From: Onchocerca lupi
Taxonomy: Eukaryota; Nematoda; Chromadorea; Rhabditida; Onchocercidae
Length of the DNA stretch: 64,000 bases
Assembly (NCBI GenBank): GCA_028564675.1
Contig: JAOVVO010000170.1
Location: forward strand, 1 to 64,000
Reading direction: 5' to 3'
Part shown: piece after piece, positions 13,478-27,016 of the stretch
Layout: every line of letters starts with the position of its first letter
Numbering within the stretch: position 1 is the stretch's first letter
Position numbers and translations under genes: made by a program
The notes under the pieces: model-generated
Seen by the model: the letters and a program-made list of their open reading frames with translations, nothing else
Told to the model about the DNA's origin: nothing
The model's database searches: none

Positions 13478-15764
13478 AACAATAATAAATGATAGAAAAA
13501 AAACAATAATAATAACAGAAAAACAAGCGGGTAGCAAAATAATGAATACAAAAGAAAAGCAAAAAAAAAACGCAAGAATAATAAGAAAAATAACATTAAC
13601 AAAAGTGATGATTCTATAGGATGTTTTTTTTTTTTTTTTTCTGAAGGAAAAAGGATGGTTTTTTTCGATGGAAAAAGGAAATTTTTTTTTTTAATTATAA
13701 GATTAAAAATATTAATTATTAATAACAATTATTACCAATAATATTGGTAATAATTGTTAATTGATATTGTTCCATTAATGAATATATCTATTTGTACGAT
13801 CTCGTTTTTCGAATTATCTCATTACGAATAAGTAAATTTTCGAGAAATTGAAGAAAATTCTTGAAAATTGTTGGAAACGAAAAGATATTGAAAGCTTATA
13901 GCTTATATCTTTTTATAAGCAAAACGTCATTCATGTGTAATATGATCGTTATTACGTAATTTAAGATATTTTGAAAAATAACATTTTAAATAAAGATTGC
14001 CATGTTATAAATTATATCAACAGTAACAAGTTCAGTTGATGATTTGGGAATAAATTATTAATCGCAAGAGATAATTCTGCTTATTTTTTTTAAATGATTT
14101 TTTTTTTCTCCCTCATATAGCTTCTTTTCAAGTGAAAAATAACTTTTGGTATTATTTTTGCATATTTGAATAAACTTTGAACTTTGAATCATATAAGAGG
14201 TCCTAAAAGACTATTGTTTGATTCATAATTTGTTTAATGCAAATCAATTATGGCTGATATCACTGGACAAGTTATGTCCGGTATTAAATTATATAGTGTA
14301 AAAAACAGTAAATTGAAGAAAATTAGTCTTTTTTTTGATTTTTGTTCTACAAATTTTCTTAAATTTGTAAATTCATTATTAAATTATTTCATGTTTTAAA
14401 ATTTGAAAAATTACAATTTTATTGTCAATTATTTCTTTTTTTTATTAACAGTATTTTTTGTGATTGTATCAATTTATTTGTTACAGTTTAATAGTATGAC
14501 GAAATGTTGTGATATTAATAATGATTAAATCGAATGCACAACATTTCAATCTTTATTTGTCATTAATGAATTTTATTTTGCTAAAAATTTTATGAATTTA
14601 TTTTAACCACAGATATTTAGCCTATTTATTGAATATCAATTGCCTATTACAATGATTACTAATGTGAACTAAAATATGGGAAAATAAGGAATTTTTCAAT
14701 TAATAGAGAAGAAAGTTCGTGATTTAAAAGTATGAGAGAAGATCAATCAATTAATTAATGAAATTGTAATTTAGATAATTATAATTTAGAAAGCATTTAG
14801 CTAAGTTTGAACTATCTAACCAAGTATTTACTTCCAGTATTGGCATAATTTAAAAACATCAATATAAATATAACAATCTTCTATTTGTTTTCATTATTGT
14901 TTTTATTCTTTCTTTATGTATACTATTAAAAAGAATATCAATGCAATTATTATTGCTATAATACGTTGTGGGATTAAATTTAAATTTAAAAATCTATAGA
15001 AAATTAAATATGGAAAAATTCTTATAGTCAAGCATCTCTAAGTGATTTTATAGATCACTTTCTTAGCATTCGACAATCTTAAGAATGGTAAGGATGAAAA
15101 AAAAAAAAAAAATTAAGCAAATATGAAATCAATCACATACTAAATAATATTTACCAATAATCAGTTATATCTCAAAAGGCCGATTCTAGAGTAATATAAG
15201 GATGAAATAAATTCTTTAGAAATTCTTTAATGTCTTTTTTTAACAATATTATCGAATTTCTCAAGTAACTTGATAATTTTATTTTATGAGCTTAGGATTA
15301 TAATAAGCATGATATTTAGCAGGGGGAATCACCGCTATGAGGAATCTGTTTTGTTCCATGAAAGTTCTGGAACTTAATAGTTTTATTTTTATTTTTTCCA
15401 AAATAATCACAAAATCGAAGAATTCAAAATAACTACTATGAATATATTACATCGTCATATATACATTTTCATTCAATAAATTACAATTCACTATCTCATT
15501 CTGATAAGAAGATATTGTGAATCATTTGTTCTGCAAACTTGATGCGAAACAAGATAAATTCGATAATGATTACTACCAATTATATCATTAGTTCATTTGG
15601 ATGAAAAAAAAAAGTCTTCACTTTCGAAATCCTGAATTTATTTTGGAATAAAATAAGTAATGTAAAATTGCCAATTAATATTCCGCTGATGGTACATTAC
15701 ATGATTCTTATAGCTACAACAAAAACAGCATGAAGATTCCGAAAACGGCATTTTTTTTTTTCAA
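13478..15764. other. Convergent 3' region, no gene recognised
   Basis: About 2.3 kb between two convergent genes. It should contain the 3' UTR of the metallopeptidase and, on the minus strand, that of the SNAPC1-like gene; an AATAAA on the minus strand near 15636-15641 is a plausible polyadenylation signal for the latter. A near-perfect short palindrome built from ATTACCAATAATATTGGTAAT lies at about 13731-13752. No exon-like sequence was seen. Confidence 0.4.
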
Positions 15765-18700
15765 TTAATCATTATTCATTTTCTCCTGAGCTCTCTGGAT
15801 TTTTTCCAGTAGACGATCAGCAATTCGTTCTTTCTTGGAATTTTCGATTTCTAGAAAAAAATTTAATTAGACTTCTGGAGGAAAATTTAACTTCAAACAA
15901 GCAAATTCCTTTCAATTATTATAATTTAATATTCAAACAAACCTCTTTCTTCCTGACTCAAAGCTGCAATACTTCCTCCAAGATCGTGAGTTAATTCAGC
16001 AAGCGACATTTCCGAAATACTCAGTTTACTCCTGGAAAAAAAAGAAAGAAAGAAGGAAAAAACTGATATCATGCTCAATTGGTGTCAATTTCGATTAGCA
16101 AAATTTTCACTTTTTCGATATTAATAATAAATGGTAATGTTTGAAAGAATATATGAACCAAAAACAATACCCATAATATACTCAAGTGAAAAATCAACTT
16201 TACATCACACAATTTAAATTTAATAAGAAGTGCCTTCTTTCTTCTAATATTCTATTCGACGGTTCCAGTAGAATATACAGTACGGTAAACTTGCTCTGAC
16301 AGCTTAAACTGTAGTAGCTAACAACAGAAATGATACCATTTACGCAAAAACGCAAAAAATAAATAAATAATAAATTTGGAATTTCAATACCTTCCTCTTT
16401 TTCTTCCACTCACTCCTTTCTTCGTTACTTTCGATGCTTTGCCCAATTTTTTACTTGTTCCACTCTGAAATACCTCAGTAACACAGATTTATGAATGAAA
16501 TTTTTATCACTTTTCAGTCTTACTTTGTCTTAAGGTTTTACTGATTCTTTATTTCACAGACTGGAAACGCCCACCCTCAGCACATTCTTTTGATGTTACT
16601 AAAACAGCTGTGCAAATTATTTTTATTTTTACATAAATCATCCTTCTGGGATTTCATCTCTTCTATTCAAATATGCATTTTTTTTTCAGCAATCGTATTC
16701 TAGTTCTCCAGAAACTATTCGGGTAAATTTCACTTACTGTTAACATAGTTTTGTTCTTTTTAGCTAATTTGAAGACAGACTTTTCTCAATGATAGTGACG
16801 ATATCTTTTACACACCCTCATTATCTTTATCACACAATCACAGCACTTCATCTAATAAAATTATTAAGATGTCAAAAAAAAAATGTAAGATTAAATGCTA
16901 AATCATAGCTGTTGGCGCTATACTACAAGTTTCCTTTTTTTTTTTTTCACTTCGAAGCATATTTTGGTTCTAACTAGTTGGTTATCTGAATCAGTACACA
17001 TTAATAAAACTTACTGCTTCATTTGATGATCCACTTTCATTTAGCTGTTTCTCTCCAGAATGTGATAAAATATCATCCATATCCTCACCCTCCAAATCCT
17101 TTTCGGATCCACTTATTGAATAGCGTTTCAAAGTTTTTAGCATCTAAAGCAAGTTATTTTCACGATGATGCCATTTTTAAACTATTCAGCACTATAAAAA
17201 TATTGGTCATTGCGCTTGTAATGCTTAACCAACTAGCATACATTTCCGGCTTACCTGAAACTTTTGGACGAATTTTCCTCGAACTTCAACGCCGTAATAG
17301 AATCTTACCTTCATAGATAGACAGATGTTGAAGGTTTGAAGAAGTATGAAACTATAACTTTTTTATAATTAAAAGCAATGAATAAATAAGAGACCTTTGT
17401 TGCAGATACCATATTCTGCTCTTGCTCTGTCTCTGTATTTGTTGAGGAAACCGATGGATCCACAAGATAACGTCGATGTCTAGCGTGAACAATATGTGAT
17501 TTATAAGCTTTCTCTTTAAGTGCTGAGCGAGAACGGCCCTAAGATTAAATAAATTAAATAAAAGAATAGAAAAAATATATAAATTCATTTATACTGAATT
17601 CAACAAATTATTTTACCGAATTTTGACGAGGCGCTTTTTTCGGTGATGAACTTGCTTCCATCTCTGCTTCCGTACTTTTTAAAATACTGTAAAATATACA
17701 AAAAGTAATCAAAATTGTCATTCATTATAAGCTTTGCGAACTATGTGTAAAAAACCAACATGAGAGCAGTTGACAATCTCAACAGCACGTCAAAAATTTA
17801 ATACTAATTTTTCTTGCAGTTCGGTTATCACTAAATCATTATAATGGTTTACTGAATCCTGACACTGTATGGGATTCTAAGTTTTATTTCAAAATTTAAT
17901 AACATATATTTCAGAAAAGATGAAAATGCTTGCTTCTATAGTTTGAAAAATTTTCATTAACACTCAACTAGCAAGAAATAACACAGCAGAAGAAAAGTTC
18001 CTACCAGAAAAATAGAATCGGAGAACTTGAAGATGTCAAAAATTAAAATTAAAATTAAGCAGGAATTATCTTACTTTTCTTCGATGACATTACAAGAACA
18101 AAATTAAGAAGAAAAAAACTAACTCATTATAAATTTCTGATACTGTTGTCTGAACTAAATTTATGCCTGAATCAACTGGAAGATTGGCTTTTTCCTTCGC
18201 AGCGAGATACCTGAAAATTTGATTTACCATTCATTGAATTAACAAATCAGCAGATAATAACATAATAAGCTCAATGTTTTCTAGATAATATGGAGATTTT
18301 ACTAATATTTTACATTTTTTTGCTCAAACCTTATTTATATCGAAATTCTTTGCAAATAATAAACAAACCGTTTGCAAATAATATCTGCTTGGGTAAGGAC
18401 TACATCATCACCAAGAGCTTTTAGAAAACTAGGCTCCTGTATTTCTGCTTCATCTAAACCACCTTCATCTAATTCTCTTAGATCAAAGCGACGATGCAGC
18501 AGTGGATTGTGCTGAAAAATATTTAATTACTTCAAATGATTTATGACTATTATAAATGTTTGTATGAAACGGATCATTCTCTGCCGAATGTAATCCAATT
18601 TTTGAAAGAGCTTCATGATTTTAGTCCTCGAATCATTTCATCTAGTTTATTAATTGATTAAACATCGCGATCAATTCTTTAATAGAAAAAACGACAATAT

Positions 18701-20131
18701 CTTATCGGAGCGTTCGAAGTTTTTATAAATATGTTTAAGCCTACTATTTCTATACTTCAACGAAATACCCAAATCGAGCTTGCAATCAGAGTAATATTTT
18801 AAAATTAAATAAAAACAAGTGATTAAAATTCAAATGATTTGGAATAACGCATCATCAGATAAGTCGTAAAAATATATTTAAAATAAAATTATTGCATCAT
18901 ACAAACAAAAAGATTAGTTTCTCAGAAAATAACTTCTTTTTCAAAAGCGTATATACGAAATGCTCCTCCGTTGATAAGTTTGAATAGAGCAGCAAATGCA
19001 TCGATATGTCGCTCCGGAATCAAACGCTCATTGATAAAATCAATCAAATCAGCCATTTGATCAGGTGTAACTCGCACTTGAGCTACGTAACTTTCTGGCT
19101 GCACAAAATAGAGTACATATGTTAGATATATGCCAAACATTCGTTCCTAAACAGAGGCAAAATTTAGTTTACTTGAAAAATTGTATTGCACTGAATTAAA
19201 ATCTGCGTAATTACAACATTTAGAAATATTCAATTCAAAAAGCAATTTAATTCAATTATTCATTTTAATATAACAAAATTTCTATATCCTATATCCTCTA
19301 TATGTTCTATATCCCACAAAATATTATCTTGCTATCCTTATTACTATAGTTTTCTAAAGTTTCCAATCAACTTCTCACAAGATTTCATCTTCAAATTATT
19401 TTGAAAAAAATCTTTCAGCATGTTTGAAGATTGAAATTCACATTTCATACCTGTAAAGTCATTTCATTACTAAATCGTATATCTGATAGTGACATAGGTT
19501 CATTATCGGTTGCTGATTCCTCAGCATACTCGGCTGGTTTTCGTTCACGATATGACATAGCATATGATATTGTTATTTGAAATAATTTTTCACTAAACTA
19601 AAATTTGTAAATCTATTAAAAAGTATTCAAGAGTATTCATTATGTTCTTCAACTATGAAAGCTATTCCATAGCTGGTAAAAAAAGTAATTGATAATGACT
19701 ATAAACTTTAATCATTTTCTAAGGATATCCCGTAATGTCTCATTTAGATGTTGTCCTTCAAAATATTTCAATCATTGGTTAGCAAAAGACTAACTTAATA
19801 GAATTATCTTCTCTTCTGTAACTCGAAAATATATCTCAGTTAAAGTATGAAACTGCATCAGTAGTAGTTTCTAATAAAATATTAAAAACTATAAAATAAA
19901 AACTTCAAATCTCGGGTTAATCTTGCAAGAATGAAAATCCTAAATTACTTCATAGAGTTCAGCAGGACTCATACGACCCATAAATATTGTTGCAAATTTC
20001 ATCTTCTCGAATAGTTCAATAAATGGTTTGTATCGAAGTGTTTCCTTCTCTTTGTACATCTTCAATAAACGTTCAATATCTTTACGACATCCAGCTGTTA
20101 TTGGCATTACCGAAGTACCATGGCCACGCAT
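15765..20131 (-). CDS. SNAPC1: SNAPC1/SNAP43-like snRNA-activating protein complex subunit
   Basis: Subunit of the nuclear SNAPc factor that binds the proximal sequence element of snRNA promoters for RNA polymerases II and III. Twelve exons join in phase (transcription order): 19949-20131, 19451-19597, 18934-19146, 18369-18511, 18124-18210, 17617-17686, 17395-17538, 17255-17308, 17015-17143, 16391-16464, 15943-16031, 15765-15850; about 472 aa, longer than the human protein. The N-terminal 180 residues carry the family pattern: a CRKDIERLL segment, RYKPFIELFEKMKFATIF, then ERMFGIYLTYVLYFVQ and the VRVTPDQMADLIDFI helix. The rest is low-complexity, with Ser, Glu and basic patches and a Lys-rich KKLGKASKVTKKG stretch. 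The start follows a poly-T/AG acceptor by 7 bases. The C-terminal half is poorly conserved and exon choice there is less certain. Confidence 0.82.
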
Positions 20132-20155
20132 GCTTGTACTAAAAAAAAAAAAAAA
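20132..20155 (-). promoter_or_regulatory. Probable trans-splice acceptor of SNAPC1-like gene
   Basis: On the minus strand a long T run ends in AG (plus-strand CT at 20139-20140), followed by 7 bases and the ATG. The very short leader suggests spliced-leader addition, consistent with a downstream position in an operon. Confidence 0.5.
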
Positions 20156-20680
20156 AAAAGAAAAAAATCATAATTATCAACAATGAAAAATTCGATAAGA
20201 AAATTGTATGAGCCATCAATCTTGGAAAAATTAATATGATCAATTTTATTGAAGCGTTAAGTATGACCAATCGAATAAAGTGAAAAAATTCAACTTGATG
20301 ATTATTCCCCTAGAGAATAGCAAAAGATGTAATAATATAATTTCAATTATAATACTTAAATCTAAGAATTCTTTCTTTACAAGTATAAAATGTATTTGAA
20401 AGGAAAAAAAACCACTTTTTATGTTTGCAAAAATCATTCGAAAATAGAATTTCTTCAGCAATAGAATTTTCATATCATAAATAAAAGGAGAGCAGAAAAA
20501 ATAATGGGTGACAAAAAACTCGAAAAAAAAAAAAATTTACAACATAATTCAAATAAATACGTAATACGATATAATAAAATATGAATACAAGAGCGAATTC
20601 ATGAAAACGAAAGTTTTCTGAAACGATGAACATTATTAAGTTGTGTAGGTAAAAAAAAATTAAGAAAATTCAAAAAAACT

Positions 20681-21119
20681 TTAAGAAGTTGATTTATGCA
20701 TGAAAAAGTTCATATCAAAAAGGCAAAACTCATCACACTGATCAATCAGTTCTACTTGGGCTAACGCCAACTTCACTTTATTGATTGGCTTGCAAGCCTT
20801 AAACGAGTCCAAATAATCTATAATTTTCGCAAAGATAATAATTGTTAATGATAACAGTCCTTATCAGAAGAAATGAGCAAGGAAAATTACTGTACCAATT
20901 TGGTTTTCTAATAAGACTTCACTGATTTCTGAAATTTTAAAATCCCATACTTTCTCTATTCCATCCTTCGCTATCACATTATCAATAATATACTATGGCA
21001 TATGATGCTTAATAATACAAATAACTGTAAAATATATTTTTTCAATTTATAAAACAATTTAACAATTTTAAATATGTTTGATCTACAAAGAAATTATTCC
21101 ACTCTTGATCTCTTTTCAT
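20681..21119 (-). CDS. Small unrecognised protein between transporter and SNAPC1-like gene
   Basis: Two exons have clear coding character: 20896-20992 and 20681-20817 (stop TAA). They join in phase through donor G|GTACAG and an ATAG acceptor, giving the segments VIAKDGIEKVWDFKISEI and KPINKVKLALAQVELIDQ. A first exon at 21087-21119 (ATG AAA AGA, 11 codons, donor GTAGAT) fits in phase and sits directly behind an AG, but it is only a candidate; the total would be 88 aa. No signal peptide or membrane segment is seen and the fold looks helical and charged. I do not recognise the family. The gene lies 635 bases after the transporter stop and 549 bases before the SNAPC1-like ATG, all on one strand, so it could be the middle gene of an operon. 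The exons could also be alternative 3' exons of the transporter, but no phase-compatible donor was found. Confidence 0.55.
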
Positions 21120-21754
21120 CTAACTTTGTCTACTTTCCGTTTTTATCACGCATTTTTGTTTGTCTGAAAAATGTTTCATCAATTCTAGAGAAATGAAAAC
21201 CAGAAGTGGTAATGTTATGAAATCAATGGAATAAAACAATCTGATCGTTAACACAAATGCTTTTTTATCAATAACTGAAGTTATAGCTATTGTTTCTTAA
21301 GAAACAAAATTATAATATATATTTTTAAAACTCTTCAAATTCTAACTAAACAATGAGAGATATCAAAATGACGAAATTCACAGATGGTGGAAAATTATAA
21401 ATTAGCAAAAGAAGAGAAGAAACATGATATCTCTAAGCCATTTCTCTGTAAATAAATTTCGTTATTCAATAACCTAACTTCTGCAATGATCTTTTTTTCA
21501 TGCAAAATTAATTTGTGTATCGGTTTCTTTGTGCATTTATTGATTTTTTCTGTAGCTTTTAGAAATATATTACAGCGTGATCAAAAGAAAATTCAGCATG
21601 TCTAGCTAAATAAAGTTAGAAGCTGTATACATGAAAAGTCTTTGCAGCAATGAACATCACAAATAGGAAATCGCAATAACCGGGAAACACATAGTAATTA
21701 ATCACAACTGCAATTTAAGTAAAAGGCTTTTTAATAAAAGGATAGCAAAATGAA

Positions 21755-24700
21755 TTAGAAAGAATGATTTTCAATACCACCCATTTTCATAAAATCAAGA
21801 ATATCCTTCTTCGTGATTATCCCGAGAAGGCGGCCATTTCGTGTCACGAGTACTTGTCTCAATCCAAGCTTTCGGAACATATCTATTACTGTTTCCATTG
21901 GTGTTTGATCGGTTACAGTCATTGGCGCCTAAAGATTCACTTTAAAATGTACTTTAAATGGCTGAATAAATTTAATTCCTTTTTTTTAAAACAACTGCTG
22001 ATTGACAACAACATAAATTTCCTTTGTAGAACTATTTGTTAACGGGTAATATACTTGGAGAATTCAAATAGAAATTTATCTTAAAAACACTGTGTGCACA
22101 ATAAGCAAAATACAATTAAGAGTAAACAAAAATTTTTTTGAAGATAAAAGAAGTTCTAAATTCCTTTAGGTAAATCTAAAATGTTCCAAGAAAAACAATT
22201 CCTTTTTGTCCAACATCTAACAAAACATTTTATAACAAAGAGGGAAAGAAACCCAATTCGATAATAATCATCAAAAGCACAAGTCACAAATTGTCACTAA
22301 AGAAAGACCAGTTGATTTGGATAGTTCCAGCATTTGATTTGATGTATTGAAAATGATAAAAATTTGCACCCTTACATATTATTACATCAATAAAAAAATA
22401 CCAGATCGATAAGTTTACGAAAGCGTAGTGGTGCTGGAACACCGTCTACTGCCTCTGGGACATCTGTCTTGAAATAAACGATTGAATTGGTGACAACGTA
22501 AGGCTGCGATTTACGGGCGGAATAAAGAGCAAGTTGCAAATCACGCCTGGAAGTAAGAAATATTAATTAAAAATATCGAAAATCTAAGTTTATTAGAATC
22601 TGCATAACACTATTTTTCACTTCATAACAAAATTGATCTAAACAAATGTTCGAAGAAAAAAATTAAATACGAACCGCGGACAGAATCCCACTAAGTATAA
22701 ATTCTCTTCACTGACAACAACTGGAAAGCCATTATAATTAGTTTCACGCAGCAAAACTTCAATCTCACCAACTGTCATTGTATCCTGTGTGATTACCCGC
22801 AACATTCCACCACCTGAAAAATGAGAAAAAATATTTAAAAAATGAAAAAATTTCTTTAGACTGAAAACTTTCAATGCAAAAACTACGATACCGATATTTT
22901 TGAAATATAACATGTTATAAAGTCAAATTTTCCTATAAATAAAAGAAAAAAAATCAGAAAACCTCTACTGAAAAGATTTCCTACCTGCTCCAGGTTTCAT
23001 TACTTGTATGGCAACAGTAGAATATGGATATTCGCCTTTGTTGTCTAAAAATGGATAGCCATTCAAATCTATGTGCGCATCGTATATGCCCTGAAATTTT
23101 ACAATTTTTTTTCCTGAAATCGCAATTATTGACAGCACAGAAGTTATCAAACATAAAAGAGATCAATGATCTGAAACAGCTATAGCCTGACAAAAATTCT
23201 GATAAAATGAAACAATATAATATTTTAAATGAACAAATATAGCTCCCTTCATATCAAGAGATGTCACAATATTTGAATACAATTATGTTATTATCAAAAA
23301 TATTTGTGCTGAATATCAAGATTACTTTGTTTCAATATTACTTTAATAATAAAACAAATTACCATTTTGTAGAAAGCATCACCAATCCATTTTGCAAACA
23401 TAGTGGCAACCATTGTAGGAACAATAAATTCCAGACTTCCCGTTAATTCAAACATAATAACAACCAATGAAACAGTCATCCTTTAAAATGAAGTAAATTA
23501 CTTATATTAGCAAACGAACGATGGAAAAAATCTCTCTAATTTCCATCATTTTTCTCGTCTCAAGTGTAAATTTAAAACTCATTTAAGCATAAAAAAAAAA
23601 AAAAAATCAATTCATTAAAATTAATAGCATTCTTTCTTGTAAACATACAAATACCAGAATAAAAAATCAGATTCCGAAATTCCAAATTAACTCAGCAAAT
23701 ATTGTCCTAGCGAATATTTCGGTAACTTTTCAGATAATTTAGTAATATAATCTTACCTCGTAACTCCACCAAGCACGGCAGCAGCACCAACCATTGCATA
23801 AAGTCCAGGCATAACACAATCCTTGCCAACTTGGCAAGCCCAGATGGTATTATGTATTTCAGCATTTTTCTGAAGTAATATTATAATATACACAGAAATG
23901 AGAACAGATATTAGCAATTATAATTCAAACTTTATTTATTTGAAAACGAACTCATTATTACTAAACTATAATTCAACACTGTTTTTCTAAAGCATTCCAG
24001 TTAAATACAAATTTTCTATAATTAATGCCAGGTTTTCTCGATGTTGTCTCCACTGCACATTGCCCTTCCTTTTCATTAACATAAAATAGAAAGTAAAAAA
24101 ATTCTTAAATTTTTAAAATGATAAGCAGTCCTTTTTGAAATGTTGTGAAATGAAGCTCAAAAATTTAGGATATATTGTTGTTTTCTTCATTAAAAGTAAT
24201 CCATAAAACGAACATAATTAACAAACATTCAACATACTTGCAGAGATGCAGCTATACCTTCAACACTGATACCCAGTAAACGCCCGGCAATAGCACCCAT
24301 AGCAAGACTTGGTACAAACAGACCGGCAGGGACTTTGATGCCAAATGTAAATATTGTTAATATCAATTTTATGATCAGCGCCAAAATAAGTTTAACAAAT
24401 GCACTCTGAAAGCAAAAAATTATGATGAAACTGAAACAATTCCAAATTTTAACGATAAGTTTTATGGCCAATTTCTTCACCCAACAACAGCTTGTCGCCT
24501 TAATTTTCACCCTATTTGTTGATATCCAATTATATTTTGGAACAAAATCAATGATGCTCCATCGCTTCTGACTGCACGCAGCTTTAATTTAGACAAGTAC
24601 CACTTTCTATTGTTACGCTAATCCATTAAGTTAAGTCTCTCTGAGTGGATCTTCACTATAAGTATAAAGATACTGATGTTACAGTTCTCAATAACAGCTC

Positions 24701-26979
24701 ATTTTCTCAAATATTATGTATGCTGACGAGGAATAGAAGATTTTTTTCTATTGTCCAGAAATTTATATTATAATGTGATGGGATCTAGATCTTAGATTCT
24801 GGAACATGGAATAGATTATTTCACATTTCGAATTCGATTATTCTTCATCAGATGATATTTAAGAAATAAAGCAATTTTGCGAAATGACTGAAAATGATCT
24901 AGATTCCTGCAGTGTTTCCTCATGATGTAATACTTGAATAAAAAATTTCAAACTTACGTGTACTCCTGCTCCTAATTCTCCAGTATGATAATTATCATCC
25001 ACTTTATCGAAAGAAAATGTTTTATTCTGATAATCACATAGGTCCATCATAAAATCTTCGGGACCACAACGGTCGAAAAGCTACAATACATGGAACTATC
25101 AGAGATGAAAGAAAATGCTCATCTAGCAGAATTGATAGAAAAAAAAAAAAAATTGACAATACAAAATATCTACGAAATGAAAGTAGAGAAGGAATTCATG
25201 GCTTCATAGCTTATTTCTTCCATGTAAGCATAAAAATGTCAAATTAAAAGTAAATACAAAAGAACTGTTCCCTTTATGCATTAATCTATCGGTCATGAGC
25301 ACTAATTTATTTGATACAGAAATTGCATTTGATATAGAAACAATGTCTCGTACATTCGCTTTGCTTCGACATTATCTTCTTTCATTTATGTTTGATCAGT
25401 TGCTTTTTATAATACTATTTTGCTTTTAAATGTGCTTCCGTTCAAAAACTTTATAGATGAGCTAATTTAGACAGATACATGAACATCATTGCAGCCAAAC
25501 ATGCGAGTAAATTAAATCAATATCAAAAGACACTGAAATCATTATTCGAACGCGATATAATGAAAGGAAAACCAACTTGTTTTATTAATGACGATGAACT
25601 ACGACGAGTGTAAGGATTGAAGTAACTGACGAATGCCGTGATAAGTGTCACAATAAGAACCTCTTTTACGGGATTACTACCCAAAGTTTTATTTGCTTTT
25701 CGAAACCGACACCATTTTATATTCGCCCTTCAAACAAAAACTATAACTTTAACTAAATGCTTCATCATAAAAAAAATGAGTACTTAATTCATAATGATTA
25801 AAAAGAAAGGATAGTAAAAGTTGCTTTATATAATTACCTGTAATATACCATTAAGAAAATTGAAAGAAAAAACTGCTAAGTAGAAATTCATTTTAAAAAA
25901 AGCTCACCATATAAATAAACTTCCAATGATACCACCAAACAACCCCAGACCGGCAAATGGAATAAGTTCGACAAATGTCCATTTCATGCTGTAGTCAACA
26001 TGGAACAAAGAAGTCTGAAATTTCAATTTAATATAAATTCGCACCCCAATACATCCAAAATTTACCAAACAAACATATTTAACATCTAAAAAGTGCAAAT
26101 TAATTTAAACAAAATATATAAACAAAATTTTCGCTTCGAAGTACTAAATGTAATTAAATAAATGGTCCAAATTCCATCAGACCATGCGATGAACTATTAA
26201 ATTTAAAAAGTTATTACGTTTAAAACAGCCATGTAAGACGAGGGAATACTTGCAGACTGTATAAGATGTTTCAAAGCATCTATCCATTATTAGATGCAAA
26301 AAATAAATCTGGTCACCTTATAAAATGCATAATTTAATCTTTAATTCCCAAAAACAACCACTCATATACTTTGCCGTATACCTGATCACTTCCAAATGGA
26401 TTCATTATTCTTAAAATAATTCCAGCAATAAGAGCACAAAAGAACGAACGCCACATAGTTTTCAACGGGAAATAATAACTTGCTTCTTCCAAACTGTAAC
26501 TTTTCATTTCAAATATTTCAAAACTGATCAGACAAGGCTAATTAGAGCCAATCCTTAATTTTTACTCAAATGCTTCCTTCCATCAATTTATGAATTTTCC
26601 ATTCCAAGTATAAAAAGTTGTTTGAGAAAAAATATTTGTGAATTGAAGCACATCTTAAATGTTTTGCAAAACTGCTGAAAGAAATTTTTTGAAAACGTTT
26701 CAGAAATCTTAAAATTACCTAAACAAAACTCCTCCTATAGGAGCGCCGAACGCAACTGAAACACCAGCTGCAGCAGATGCACTTAATATTTCACGTTTTT
26801 TGGCTTCATTTGAGCCATATTTTGGGAAAAGATAAGAAAAAATATTTCCTATGCAGCAAGCTAAATGCACCATTGGACCTTCTTTTCCCAAATTCAAACC
26901 TGAAATGTCACAGAATTAGTTACTCTATTCAGAAATGAATTTAGAATACCGCTAGTAGTTCTTTTCTTGCTCCAAACTG

Positions 26980-27016
<37 letters not shown>

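Noticed and set aside
13297..13728. 143-codon minus-strand ORF overlapping the end of the metallopeptidase
   Set aside because: It is the antisense of a conserved exon plus poly-T-derived Phe/Leu runs; the plus strand carries the real protein.
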